A stretch of DNA of 64,000 bases from the NCBI RefSeq assembly GCF_030463565.1, contig NC_134652.1, positions 21,181,397 to 21,245,396 of the forward strand. The letters run 5' to 3'. This document shows positions 1 through 12,280 of this stretch, in pieces. The notes beneath the pieces were generated by a model. The model was not told where the DNA came from, ran no database searches, and saw only the letters and a program-made list of their open reading frames with translations. The translations under genes and the position numbers were made by a program. Source of the stretch: Pelecanus crispus (Eukaryota > Chordata > Aves > Pelecaniformes > Pelecanidae). The first letter of the stretch is position 1; each line of letters begins with the position of its first letter.

Positions 1-150
1 AGGGTGAGATTAATTCATTAAACCCCTTTCCAGGATACAGCATGCTTCACTGATGCCAGCTAACAGCCTGACTGGCAGAGTCACACTCCTGGCTATTTTT
101 TGCTCCTCCCTGGCTGCTCTCCACATTCTCTGGGAGAGCATCTGGCCCAG

Positions 151-290
151 GATCATAGAATCATAGAATGCTTTGGGTTGGAAGGGACCTTGAGAGTTCT
201 TCTAGCCCAACCCCCCTGCAGTGAGCAGGGATTGAACGCGTGAGCTTGGCATTATTAGCACCACGCTCTAACCAACTGAGCTAACCAGGC
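151..290 (-). mobile_element. TguSINE1-like SINE (tRNA-Ile head, CR1-like tail)
   Basis: Read on the minus strand, this begins with a tRNA-like head: an A box (complement of 272-284, TTAGCTCAGTTGG), an anticodon loop CTAATAA at 252-258 with anticodon AAT, and a B box GTTCAATCC (complement of 229-237). These match tRNA-Ile(AAU). The head passes into a CR1-type 3' tail with the run GGTCCCTTCCAACC and the terminal short repeat ATTCTATGATTCTATGAT at about 153-170. A tRNA-Ile head on a CR1 tail is the layout of TguSINE1, a SINE described from passerine birds and moved by CR1 LINE machinery. It is almost full length. Several mismatches in the tRNA stems mean it is not a functional tRNA gene. I saw no clear target-site duplication, which is usual for CR1-driven copies. 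The family name is from memory and needs a library match. Confidence 0.85.
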
Positions 291-300
291 TGGTCACGCC

Positions 301-3300
301 TGCACTCCCTTCAGATCTGGGGGCTGCATTTGCAGTTGACCTTTTCACAGCTGACAAACAGAGAGGAATCCTTACTCCTTCCTACCCCTCTGCACAACTG
401 TTTGAGCCTAGTCTTGAATAACTCTAAATCATCTGATTGTAAGAGTTGGTCCCAAACCTGCTGAGTCAGGAGAATGCTTTCCTGGTAATACTCAGACACT
501 TGTCAGAGGCAATTCCTTCTACAGCCATTGTGGTCTCTGCTGGCAAACTTGCTGGTGCCACTGATTCCAGCAATAGATGAGTAACTACCTTTCCCTGGAG
601 CTGCTGCAAGTCTGGACAAAAAAAAATCAGAAATGTTTCTGGAAGAGTACCCTCTTCACTCCTGTCAACAGTCACTCAGGATAACTCAAACATTAGATGC
701 CACCAAGCAGAGAGCCTCCTGCTCCCAGGCAGCACCTGTCTGCCACCCAGACTGAGTAGCTTTATGTTGACTGGGACTTGTCAGAGAGGTGACAACATGG
801 GATTAGCTAGGAATGAAAGCTGCTATCATAGCTAAAGGATAGCTTAAAACCAAACCAAACCAAAACAAGGCCTCCTGAAGCAAGAGACTCAGGGTGCCAC
901 AGGTCTTATCCAGAAAAGAACAGCATCAAATCAAAGCTCCTGCATATTCCAACTCCCAGAATTTCCTGTGCCTCATTGAATTTCTGGGCAAGTTCACACT
1001 AAACATATGAAAAAGGAGTCACTAATTTTAGATGGACTCCTAGAAGCCTTTTTTCAGTGACTTCTCAGAAAATAAGATTATTTGTAGACCCTTTTTTAAG
1101 ATCATGTATATAGTCTGTCAGATCATTTTATTTCAGTTTCCTGATCTCTTATTCTCCAAGAGTTCTGCCTTGAAGGACCTGTACTCGGTATCACCAAAGC
1201 TAAATTTGTTCTTCTTCTGGTTGTTTCTTATAATCACCCACCTCCATATTCCATGTGCACTTTACAGCCTGGTGTCAGAGAGCAAATAGCAAGCTGAAAG
1301 AAATGAGCAAGTATCACACAAAGTGATGCTGACTTCTGCCTTGTAGGCTGCAAATGCTTGGAGATCCATGGAGTATTTCTCATGGGTTCACAGAAATTTA
1401 TGGGCTTAAAGGCTTTCCATGTGGGTTTAAATTGGGCTTAAAGACACTCCACAGAGGCCCAGAGCTTCAAGGGAAAATTTGTATAGACTTGTAAATATAA
1501 AAAGATGGAAAACCACTAGCTGAGAAGTAACTAGGTTATTTTTTGTGCATTAAAAACAGCACCTGGTCCACTCCCAAATTTGATTTACTACATAGACACT
1601 GAAATGCAAGTGCTGAAGAATAACTACCCCTTTAGGTGGAAATGCCGTTTTTAAACTGTTTGTGAACTGGTTCCTTTGAGTGAGCTTCCATGACTCCCTG
1701 GAGGAGAGCAAAGTGTGGTACCAACGGAGTGTCCTGTCTCCAGAGACAGTCCTGCTCTGTTTCCCTCTCCCTCCCAGCACAGCTGCATGTTCTGGTCAGG
1801 CAGTCACACATCTCCACTGCCTCAAGGAACTGGCCCTACCAAAAAATCTATGCTGTATAACATAAAAATAGTTTTCCAAGAGATCAGACTGTTCAAGGAC
1901 ATCTGGCACAAAGGAATTAGTGAAGTATTACAGCCGAGGTGCTGGGGAAGGCTGGACCATCCTTTCCTGCAGCAATGGGCATTGTCAACTGTTGGAAGGC
2001 AGCCTGAGAGCATCGGAAAGAAAGCCAATTTCTTTAGGCGACTTACCGGTCACATTGGGCTACATGGAGAAGTGTTGGCCTCCCAGCCAGTCTCTTCTTT
2101 GCTCTTTTTGGATGCAGAGAATTGAGTTACTTAAGATTAGGCACAGGCAGGCAATCACTTAGGAAAGGCGCTGAAAGACAATGCCTTTCCCAGCAGTTTC
2201 CTGCCACATTCTTCTCCAACACAGGCAGGGGAAGGGATCAAGTGAGCATCCCTGAACCTAATCCATTGCTGATTCACCACAGTTAGTTCAAATCACTTTG
2301 CACTGGCCTTGTTCTACATTAATCTGTTGTCATAGTCAGAATAAAAGGGGTGAATTGTTTTTGGTTTTTAATGGCTACAGTTCCATGCAGGCAGAATTTT
2401 GTGTAGCTTAGTTCACATGCTTAAATCTGTGTTATTTTGTGTGAAGAAAAAAAATTTTGACAAGTTCATAAATGCAGGCCATATCATGCCCCCTGATTAT
2501 GTTTTGAAATACATGATTTATTATGCATACATAATTATTATAATGAAATACAGCCTGGGAAAGGGCTGCCACAAACTGTTTGGAACAAGCTGAAAAATAT
2601 TGCTGCATAACGTGACAACCTGGGTAACAACAGAGCCATTTCACTAAAAGAAATTCCTTGTGCCTGTGAAGTGCCAGACAGGGACAGGCAAAGGAGGGCT
2701 GAGACAACCCCCAGGTAGCTCCAGTTTGGTCACCAGGCTGCGGAGAAGCAGGCTGGCAGGCAGGTACTGGCTAGGTGCTGGGGAGATTCCCTCCATGCAC
2801 TTCAGCAGACACCTTCTCCAGATGCCCTCGAGGCTCCCCGATGGCTGGGCAAAGCAGGTAGTACAGGAATTTAGCTGTGAAAGTGCTGTGGGACAGGGCA
2901 GGCACTGTCATTTTATAGACTATGTTAACTCACCCCAGCCCCAACCTGGAGAAAGAAATAAGGGAGGAAATAGCAGAAAAAAAAAACCCCAGATTTCCCT
3001 CTGATTCTAGCCTATATATGCCTCACCATATGGTCTCCCACAGACTGTGCGCCCAGTTCAAACTAGAATGATGAGAATCAGGTCTTAACTCTTTATTACA
3101 GACACTAAGGGTTAGTGCAGTAAATTTCACATGAACAGAAAATTTCAGCACAGCTTTCTAAAAGACACGTGTGACAAAGTTTGAAAGAAAAGACTGAGGC
3201 AAATTAGGAGAAGCATGTCCCTGCCTGACAAATGTCCTGTGAGTTCTTTCTTTAGCAAAGTCACCAGAAAATGCTTAAAGTAGTATTGAAGGAAAGGGAC

Positions 3301-6300
3301 TACAACAGATACCATTTCCCAGTGGAGTCATGAGATCTAAGAATATAAACAAGCTGAGGGCTCCAAGACAAGAAAAGATCTTATTTCCAAGCACTGACGC
3401 TAGATGGAGTAAAACTGAATAAAAGATTAAGAGCAGTGAAGAAAAGAGAAAGGATGAAAAGTTCCTGCATTTCCCCAGCTGCTAACGTGTTGCTTCTTTG
3501 AACGCTGATCGTTGATTACTGCTCTGAGAGTCACAATTAATATCTCACTGTCTATACTCTGCAGGTCAAACATGGGATCAAGCCAAAACAGGTATGTTCC
3601 AGCAGAATGGGGAGTCTGGCGGAGCAGGGAGATGGAGTGACAGTGGTAGGCAGACACATAGAAGTTGTAAAGGTACACCCACCCAGATAAAGGGAAAGGT
3701 CGCACAGCAATAAAGGCTGTGGGGTTACCCGGAGTTCCTACTGACAGCCCAGATCTGTCTGCAGTTCTGCCAAACACTCTGCATGGCCTAAGGCAAGTCA
3801 TTTAACTGCCTTGTCCTCCGGCTTCCCAGTTCTATACCTGGAATACACTAACAAAAGGCCCAGGCACATGCAAGGCTCTCTGCGTTACGGCAGGACTATG
3901 CTGCAATGCAGCTGCCCCCCCATTAGCAGGTACTCCAAGTAGTAAGCTCATGGAAAGATGCAGCCACAATATGGATTCAGAAGCCGCTCAGCTGCTCCCC
4001 ACTCATGTGATGAGACAATACTGGGAAGCAGCCCAAATGACAATAATCCAGAGTCTGTAATGCTGTGAGCAGTTCTTGTAGCAGGATGCTGCCCTAAAAT
4101 GCATCGCTTGCTGCTAGCAGATTCCTACCTGGCAGTGAAGAGGGCATCGGGAAGTCACAACAGCCAGAATCATACACTTGTTCTGTTAATTCACTTAGGA
4201 AAAACAGATACCTTCAATGAAACATCTAGGAAAATAAAAGTTAAGTGGGAGGAACTTCATGAATGCAATTCCAGGAGCATCATTAACAATTTTCTAGAAT
4301 TCCTGTATTTTTTACCTAGGAATCTCCCAGCTCAGCTTTTACAATGATGCTATGGATCATTCCAGGTAAAACCAAAGCCAGAAAGTTATTGCTAACCTGT
4401 GATGTTTCTTTCTTTTCAGAGATGATGTCAACGTACCAGGAAAACAAAGTACAAATAGTCAATAATCCTTTTGCAATTGACAGTTACCTGGTCTGAGGAT
4501 CAATAGAAGTCTCTTGTGCACAGGCAGGAATCTCACCAATACTGATTCCTTTCTTTGTTCTTTAATTGAAAGACTGATTGATTGATTACAGGAAGAGCTT
4601 ACAGTGCATGCTAACTTCAATCACCTGAACGCAAAAAGCCTGCAATCCCTGGCAGCATGTATATGAAAGAAATGTATGAAGAAAATAAAATAGATGATGT
4701 CCGCTCATTAATAGAACCTGTTTAGTCTGTGATAAGTATATGATTGATTTCTAAAATCAATTAAATACAAGGCAATCAAAAAGGTAACAATATATTTCAG
4801 CAGCAGAATTCATGGCCATGCCCATATTTCAAGATAAGTAAATAATGACTGAGGTAACTTTAAATCATTCATTCAACGTTGAAGCAAAAAAAGGCTTCTC
4901 AATTTTGTTACTAGGAAAACATTTCCTTCACACTAAAGTTGTATCTTTTTTAGCTTTAGGACTGATGTCTTTTGTTTAACTGTAGGTGGTGGTGCTAATT
5001 TCAGCCATTTAAAATTAATTGTCATTTAAAATGAAAAATTCCTTTGTGAAATAATGTTTTTCATGTTCTGTTTTTAGAATATTGAAATGGAAACAGTTTT
5101 GTATACTCAAAAAAAGGTTTCTAGACATCTGAAACAAAACTTTTCATGTCAACATTCTACAAAAAAGCTAATCTGACATTTCCAAATTCACCCATCCCTA
5201 TTTTTTGTAGTATAAAACAATGCACTAAGTTCAATCAGAATTTGTGAATAATTTCAGTCTCCCAGCCCCTTCATTCTTGTTCTAGCCTTATATATTCTGT
5301 TGAATTTGGTTTCATCAAAATTGCTTTGCCTGGCTGCAATTACAAGCTTCTTACAGTGGGAGTGACAAGAAAAAAAATCAGAGCTTTGTCTTGGAACTTT
5401 TAGAATAGTTTAAATAATTTTCAATGGCTTAAACCCAAGTTAATTTGTAAACACATCCCGCCTTTCACCAAAGCTGTGAGCCTGTGGTTTTGGTCTCAAT
5501 TCAGAAAATAATGCTATAGGTTCTATTCTGTTTAATCCACTTCTTTCAAGAATGCTGTATTATAACAGATATTGTCATCACAAGGTGAAGAAAAGCAGGA
5601 AGATTTTTATATTTCAAGCCAAGCTTTCCTTTCAGCTTGTGAAGACAGGGCAGCAAATGTCAGCCGTGGGTGCTCTGGGAGCACTTGGCTAGCAGCAGTG
5701 TCATGCTGGGCATCCTCTGCTATTCCTACGGCTCCTCTCAGGAAACCCACCAGGACTCAAAGGCTTGACAGTCTCAGGTAGATGGCATGCACAACATTAA
5801 GTAATGTCACAATATTTCACAGGCATAGCTGTTACGACGTAGCATTACAGGATGACTCCAAGCAGGATGTTACGCTATCTTATGGCAACTTACAAATAAC
5901 CACTATCCAGAAGAAAAAAATCGAGTCTTATCTTATGGCAACTTATAACCAGTGTCTGTTCTCATTTATGCCATGTGGCAGATCATAATAAATAAATATT
6001 TTTCCAGTTCTTCACTACTGTAATATAACAGAAGTTATCAAACTTAAAAAAAAAAAAAAGGCAAATGCTAGACTGAAGTCCAGCCTAGAAATTCTGTGTA
6101 TTATTAAGAAATATCACTTGAAAAAATCATGGAAATCAGGGCCTCCCACCCAATAATGAACTTTCAGATTGTGAAGAGCTGCAATTAACCCCACACATTA
6201 AAGGCAGAGCTGATGTGCTGAGTCAGGGACTTAGAGTCAACACACTGTCAGAGCATAAGAGCATCTATATCAGAATTTTGTTTCTATGAAGAATAAGCTA

Positions 6301-9300
6301 CTGTAGTACTTGTAATTGTCACTGAAAGGATTTGAATATGGTTTTAACAAAGCAGGTAATTTTCCAAATGTGCAAAGGAAACTGGATGGTAATTTTCCCG
6401 CACATTTTGAACAACAAAATGAAAGGTCTATTTTCAGAGAAAATTGATATATTGGAATAATTTCCCTGGATTCCTAGGTGTCTGTTACCCAGTTCAGTAA
6501 CACTGCAGTTCATTAGCAGCATTTGCTAACAAATAAACTAAAGTAGTAATGTGATACTTGTAAGTAATTGCATATGTGTACATGTGTAAGTGAATAAACC
6601 ATCTTGTAAGGTATCTGTTAATTGATTTGCTTCCTTTAGTACCATTTTAATTAAGACTTGGAACAGAAGAGAGCATGTGGTCAGGGAGGGAAGCTATTAC
6701 CTTCCCTTATTTGTGTGAACAAATGTTTCTTTCACATCATTTCAGTACACTATGGGAAATAAAGATGAAAATAAACAAAAAGTGGTAACTTACAAGCAGC
6801 AGAGGAGAAAGGCCTGGAGAATTAAGGTTAGTAATCTTGATCAGGCAAATGTGCCGGGGTGGTGAATAGATTATGAGTTCCCAAAACATTTGGTGTGTGC
6901 ATTGGCTCCCTGAATATGGGAAAAGGCTGGGCAGCACTGAGACAGACAGCTGGGGATGCGGGGCCCCAGAGCTGCTGCTTCTGCTGCCACTGAGAGGTTT
7001 GGGCACACTTAGTAACTGCCACCGCTGCACGGGACTGCCGTGGCAGCACCAGTGAGTGCCCCATAAAGCCTAACTCTCCCCCCCCACAACTGCAGCAGCC
7101 AGCCTGACTCTGTACAGACACATGAGGCTGCTGCAACCACTTTGCCACCCCAAGGAGCTGCTGGTTTTGCCTATTTCTAGAACCAGCTCTACCAGCACCG
7201 CTTACAGCATCAGCAGCTCCTGAATTTGGGTCAAGCTGCACAGCACTGCTTGAAAATAATCAGTGAAGGAAAACTAGATGAAAGGGGAGCATTTTGGAGG
7301 CATTCATTCAAAAGACAAAAGATACTGTTAGCTCCACTAATTCTCGATCAAGGATGAAGCCCAGGCAGTCCATAACCAGCACAACAGGCATCTGTACTCG
7401 CCTATTTGCCTGCCCAGCACAGGTTGCGCCTGCCCATGCTGAGCACCCTGAGCTCTACCTGAGCTTGCTGGCATTCCTCTGAATGGATAACAGCAGGAAG
7501 GATTTCAGAGTCAGGGTTTGAATGCATGCGCCAGTTATGTCATGGTGGACCTGCAGTCTCCTCGCGGCAGATGCACAGCAACATAATGATGCTTGTGAAT
7601 AGAGTTATTCAGAAGAGGAGACAGTTATAGACACAAGAATTGAGCTAAGAGGTGCATACACAGCATGCATTTCTAAAGAGACAACGACGCAGCATTAACT
7701 TCAGTGGCAATGCATGTGCCACAGCAACAGTGGGATCATTCACGTCAAATCCTGCTATCAGCTGCATCAGTGCAATCCAGACTAACTGCAGGAGTCACAC
7801 AGCTTGGTGCAGCACTCGCTCACATGGTAATAAATCAGGCAAAAATCCACTGGGCTCAGTACAACTGCATTGGTAGAAAAGAAGAGCCTGTGGGAGGAGT
7901 CCTGTAAACCAGACCTCACTGATATAAATCTGCTCTGAGCGGTCTGAGGAAGAGCAGAGTCTGATTCAGCTCCTCCCAAACAGAAAGGAAGGCAAATGTC
8001 GTAATAGTCAAAACAGTTGCAGCCTGAATCTTTCTTGGCCTCTCTCATGCCTGTAAGTGAAAAATCAGATCATTTAAGTCAAAAGTATTTTTTCTGTTTC
8101 TTATAACTGCACTTAATCAAATACAAAAGACTGAGACTATAAAAAATGCTTTGACACACCAACCAAATACGGGAAAACAAAAGCAAAGCACCTACCTAGC
8201 AAACCTGATAAAGAAAGGATGTTTATACTATACAAATAGGACCTATAGAGGCTTCAAACTTCTGAAAATTGCACTCATTACACACAGGGACTATCAGAAT
8301 AGCCAGCCTATTCAGTCTGACTGAAGTCTGTCTTCTCCAATCGCCTCTTTGCCACAGGGTTTAATAGCAAACATCTAGATGAAGTCTAGGAGCATTGCAA
8401 GCTGTGCCAATGCTCTCCTAGAAGACCCTACCACCCTACAGCAAACTTCTGCTTTGCGTCACTAAGCCAAAAGTGGTTCTGTTGAATTTAACATCTTCTG
8501 AGGTACTTTCCTTCCATAGTCAGAAGCGGTTAATTCCATAGATACTATATATTTATACATTAAAAAATCACAAAGGCCTTTGCCCTCCCTGTCACTGCAT
8601 CAGCAAATTTGCATGGTCACTACCAACACAGCATGAAAGCAATTCATGTACTCCTAAGGAGGCACATCCACTCTTTACAGAGAGGGGAAATGAGACATGG
8701 AGCAGCCCAAGCACTATGCCAAAAGCCAATGCAGGGTCAGCAGAGCAGAGAATACAGACAATACTTCCAAGTTCAACGTGGGTGACATAATTATTAGACC
8801 ATCATTCTTCTTTACTGCTGCCTCCAACAAAAATGCTGGGTTTGGAATGGTTAGGTGTTAAGTATTTCACCTTATTGAATATATATGGTCCCAATTCTCA
8901 TCCTTCAGGCTTTAAGCCCTAGAAGAACCCTGTGCTTTCACTCACAACTGCATCAAACAGGAGTCTCAGCAAAGTCAGTGACATTACATGGGTGTTGAAC
9001 ACTGTGTGGACTAATAACAAGCCCAAATGCTTCATAGGCAAACTGGCACAGTGCACATATTTTGTCTTCTGCATTCAGTTAAAAAATGTATTCCCCCCAC
9101 TGTAATCCACGCAGCACTCACAGGAGGCTAGCGATGTTTCATTTGCATTCCTCACACCACTGCTGATGGTGGTCTGTCCTGATGCAGACAATCCACAAGG
9201 CCTTTCATTTACAGATCAAATTCTACTCAGTGCTATCAGAAATCTTTCTGAGTCACTGGGCAATTAAAATAATTACCTTTAATCATATTCTTCAATTACT

Positions 9301-11950
9301 CCACAGTACTGAGGGAGGACTCGCAGGGCTGGGACCAGATGCAAACATATTCTGTTGTGATTAAAACAGGCTGAAATGCTCCAATGAATATAAAACACTA
9401 ACTATTCACCCCTTTTGGGAACAACCTCTGTATGTTTTAAGCTGTTTGATATTTAAACTCATTAGAGTGACAGCAACGGAAACCTGCTGTGAGTGCACCT
9501 GCAGGGACCCCTTCAAAGGAGTTGCCACCTTGAAATGCATACAAAACACAAAACAGCTACTTAGAAGAAAAGGCTGCTGCGTTTTCGCAGGATGAGCAGT
9601 TCTAACAGCAACTGGCAAAGCAACCATGAAGGATGGGCAGGCTGGTTGATGAATCTGGCCCTCACACACCAGGTATTTCTGACAGCCCTGGGACCTTGCT
9701 GTATTGCCAGGTTCCTCTCTGGGAGACTATTGGCATCTTTTTGTCCTGAGGGAGGGCCCCTGAACTCTGGTCTCAAAGGCTACAGGTACCCAGCTCTTTC
9801 CTTTGGGCCTGTCCCTGCTGGAGGCTTCTGCTCCCTCCTGCCAAAGGGATGCAGCACCCAAAGTAGAGCTGGAGAGGCTCTGAGGTACCTCGGGGGGTCC
9901 TGGTGTGAGGAGCTGACTGGATGCGTTTGGTATGGGACTGGGGACAGTGGCAGGTTTGCAGGGACTTGGCAGGGGATGCCCGGGAAATTGTTTTTTCAGA
10001 TAAGCAAACTGATGATATAAAGGAGAACTGAATATAAGAGAGAACTAATTGATGTTGGGAAGGGGGGAAAAGAGATTGCACAGGAAAAGGCAGGATACGT
10101 GAACTTACAATCGCCTCGAATCACCAATTTAGCAGAGTCAGGAACAACAGAAAAGGCAGAGAGCTGCCAACAGTCATTATTTAACTTGAAGTTTTGCACT
10201 ACCTGATACTCTACTTGAGACACTAGGTCTTCAAATCATGTGGCTGTGGTAACTCCCACTTTAATTCAAAATATACCTTGCTCTTGAGGCTGTATATAAC
10301 AGTTAAAAGCTCTGATCTCTGCTATACCATAAAGGCTCAGAAACCAGGAGACCAATAGTACTAATTAAAAAACCCCCAAAACCTCTAAACTGTCAGGGTT
10401 ATTTTGAGAGTGCTTATGGATTTTTGACTTCTCAATGTTATGAACACATGCTCAATAAACAACAGGCCCATACCTGCTTGCTACCAGAGAGACAGCTCCT
10501 TCTCTGTGACACACACCATGTCGAAGAAGTTCCTGGCTTATGAAGGGCAAAAGCTTAGCCCTGCATCTCCTCTCAAAATTACTCCGAGACGCAGTGCCAG
10601 AAAAGCCCACTGCATATTGCTGGGAAGTCATGTGCAAATGATTTCCACTAGAGACTGGCAGAGGTGAGTTAGAGGTGCAGAGTAATGAAAAGTATGCATT
10701 GGCATTCAAGTGTAAATATCATGTATATCCAGCTACTAGGCAGTGCCAATAGTAATGAATTTGCCCATCTCCATTCCCTTTCCCCCCACTATATTGAGAC
10801 CTCTCTTAAAACTTACCCAACAAGACCACTGCCTGCATCCCCTGCATAGAAATGATTCCTAGAGTCAAGTTCCCTGAGTGCTCTCATCCAGATACCAATG
10901 AAGCACATTAATAAATACTTTAGATCTAATTCATAACATTTTCCAAATAATGTTAATGAGACAATAACTCAAATCTAGTTCCTGTTAAATAGCATGGTCT
11001 ACATGTACTAGAGAGTGCAAATGGAATATTATTATTATTAATATAAATTAATATCATTATACATGATATAACATTGACAAAAACAATAAACTTTTCATTC
11101 AGTTGTACCACCTGCCAGGCTTTTCGAACAAGATGATGAAAGCAGGCAACATTGTACACAGGTTCAAACGTTAAGATCAAATTTTGACACCCTTGCCCTG
11201 TGCTTTTCATGAATTAGACTGAAAGACACTCAGATCAGACACTTATGAGAGGAAGAACAAAAGACCTTATTTGGCACCTCAGCGCCAGCCTCATCCTTGG
11301 TCTGTGCCCGGATGGAGCAGCCTGCGGCTTGGTGCACCAGCACACATCCCATCCTTGGCTCTTCTCTGCTCATTGTTGGAGCTTGGAGCTTGAGGCACAA
11401 CAGTGCTATGGCCTGGCAACATGCACTAAAATTGAGCACTCTCAGTGCGTATGCTGAAGCCTTCTCCTAAAGGAGTGTAGACTTGTGCAGTGTAGTCCCT
11501 TATGTACACCATGTTGAATGACTTAGACACACTTTGCATTCAGAGTTGAGCACAACTACAACTGATTTTAATTTATCCATTGAGTTTAATGGGAACAAGA
11601 TGAAACTGTGACTGGACCTTCTGTGTGAGCCGTAAATGCCTTCCCACCATGACTAAGAAAAAATAAAAAATTCATCTCGTGTCCTTGATTATTCAGTAAG
11701 TAGAAACCAGCCATTGGCCTAGAAGCATGTGGTTTTTCAGGCATCCTTCTTGGGGAGGTGATGCTACTCATCTGAATCGGGGCTGAGGCTTAGAGCATGT
11801 GGAGGAAAGGAGCAAAGGGTGGCTGTGACTGCTGCATGGCTTCTCCGCAGCGGGAGCAAGGAAACCACACAAGGGTCAGAGTGAATCCAGAAGTGGTACC
11901 AAGCCTCAAACCAAATAACAGCTGCTAGTTCTCTGCTCCCAAGCCTTCCT
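301..11950. other. Upstream intergenic DNA, no gene recognised
   Basis: No supported gene. Open frames are short (up to about 142 codons), occur on both strands, overlap one another and resemble no family I know. There are no convincing splice-bounded exons. Visible items are an A tract at about 6,046-6,059, a small imperfect local duplication around 5,876-5,945, and an ATT-rich run at about 11,027-11,055. In other vertebrates the DNA upstream of VSTM4 leads towards FAM170B, TMEM273 and DRGX, but I see no exon of any of these here. Confidence 0.6.
5876..5945. repeat. Short direct repeat, two 17-bp copies
   Basis: The 17-base string TATCTTATGGCAACTTA occurs at 5,876-5,892 and again at 5,929-5,945, start-to-start distance 53 bases. 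The following bases are also similar (CAAATAACCA against TAACCAGTG). This looks like a small local duplication and has no known function. Confidence 0.75.
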
Positions 11951-12280
11951 ACTGACTTATTTATTATCTCCTCCTGCGTAATTTGTCATAATCTTTGACT
12001 CGTCAGGCCAATTAATCATGCTTCAGAAAAAATGAGATTTCTCACAAGGAGATTATCTGTCTCTGACAAACAAGGGATAATTCAATTAGCTTCCTTTTCT
12101 AAACATTTATTAACTGGTTTTGGTAAATTAGCCCTTTTTGTAATTTAGCTATAATTTAGGAAGATTTAATATGTCATTAGGCACACCAAATTCTGTGTTA
12201 ATATAGCATTATGGCTGAGATTTTAATTGCCCCAGAGTCAGGAACTGTATACATTAATGGCTTGATTCCCACATGGAAGC
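11951..12280. promoter_or_regulatory. Candidate conserved non-coding element, TAAT-rich
   Basis: AT-rich non-coding DNA with a high density of homeodomain-type TAAT/ATTA cores: CCAATTAATCATG near 12,009, TCAATTAGCTTCC near 12,082, AAATTAGCCC near 12,126, TAATTTAGCTATAATTTAGG near 12,141, GTCATTAGGC near 12,173 and TTTTAATTGCCCC near 12,220. The texture resembles deeply conserved developmental enhancers. There is no open frame and no repeat signature. This is an inference from sequence texture only, as conservation was not tested. Confidence 0.3.

Noticed and set aside
228..290. A tRNA-Ile gene
   Set aside because: The A and B boxes are present, but stem pairs are degraded, the acceptor arm is missing and a CR1 tail follows, so it is the head of a SINE.
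1715..2125. A 136-codon + strand open frame
   Set aside because: It overlaps other frames on both strands, has no recognisable domain or splice context, and its length is within chance for this much DNA.
9592..10020. A 142-codon + strand open frame
   Set aside because: It has no family resemblance, and overlapping minus-strand frames of similar length suggest chance in a GC-richer patch.
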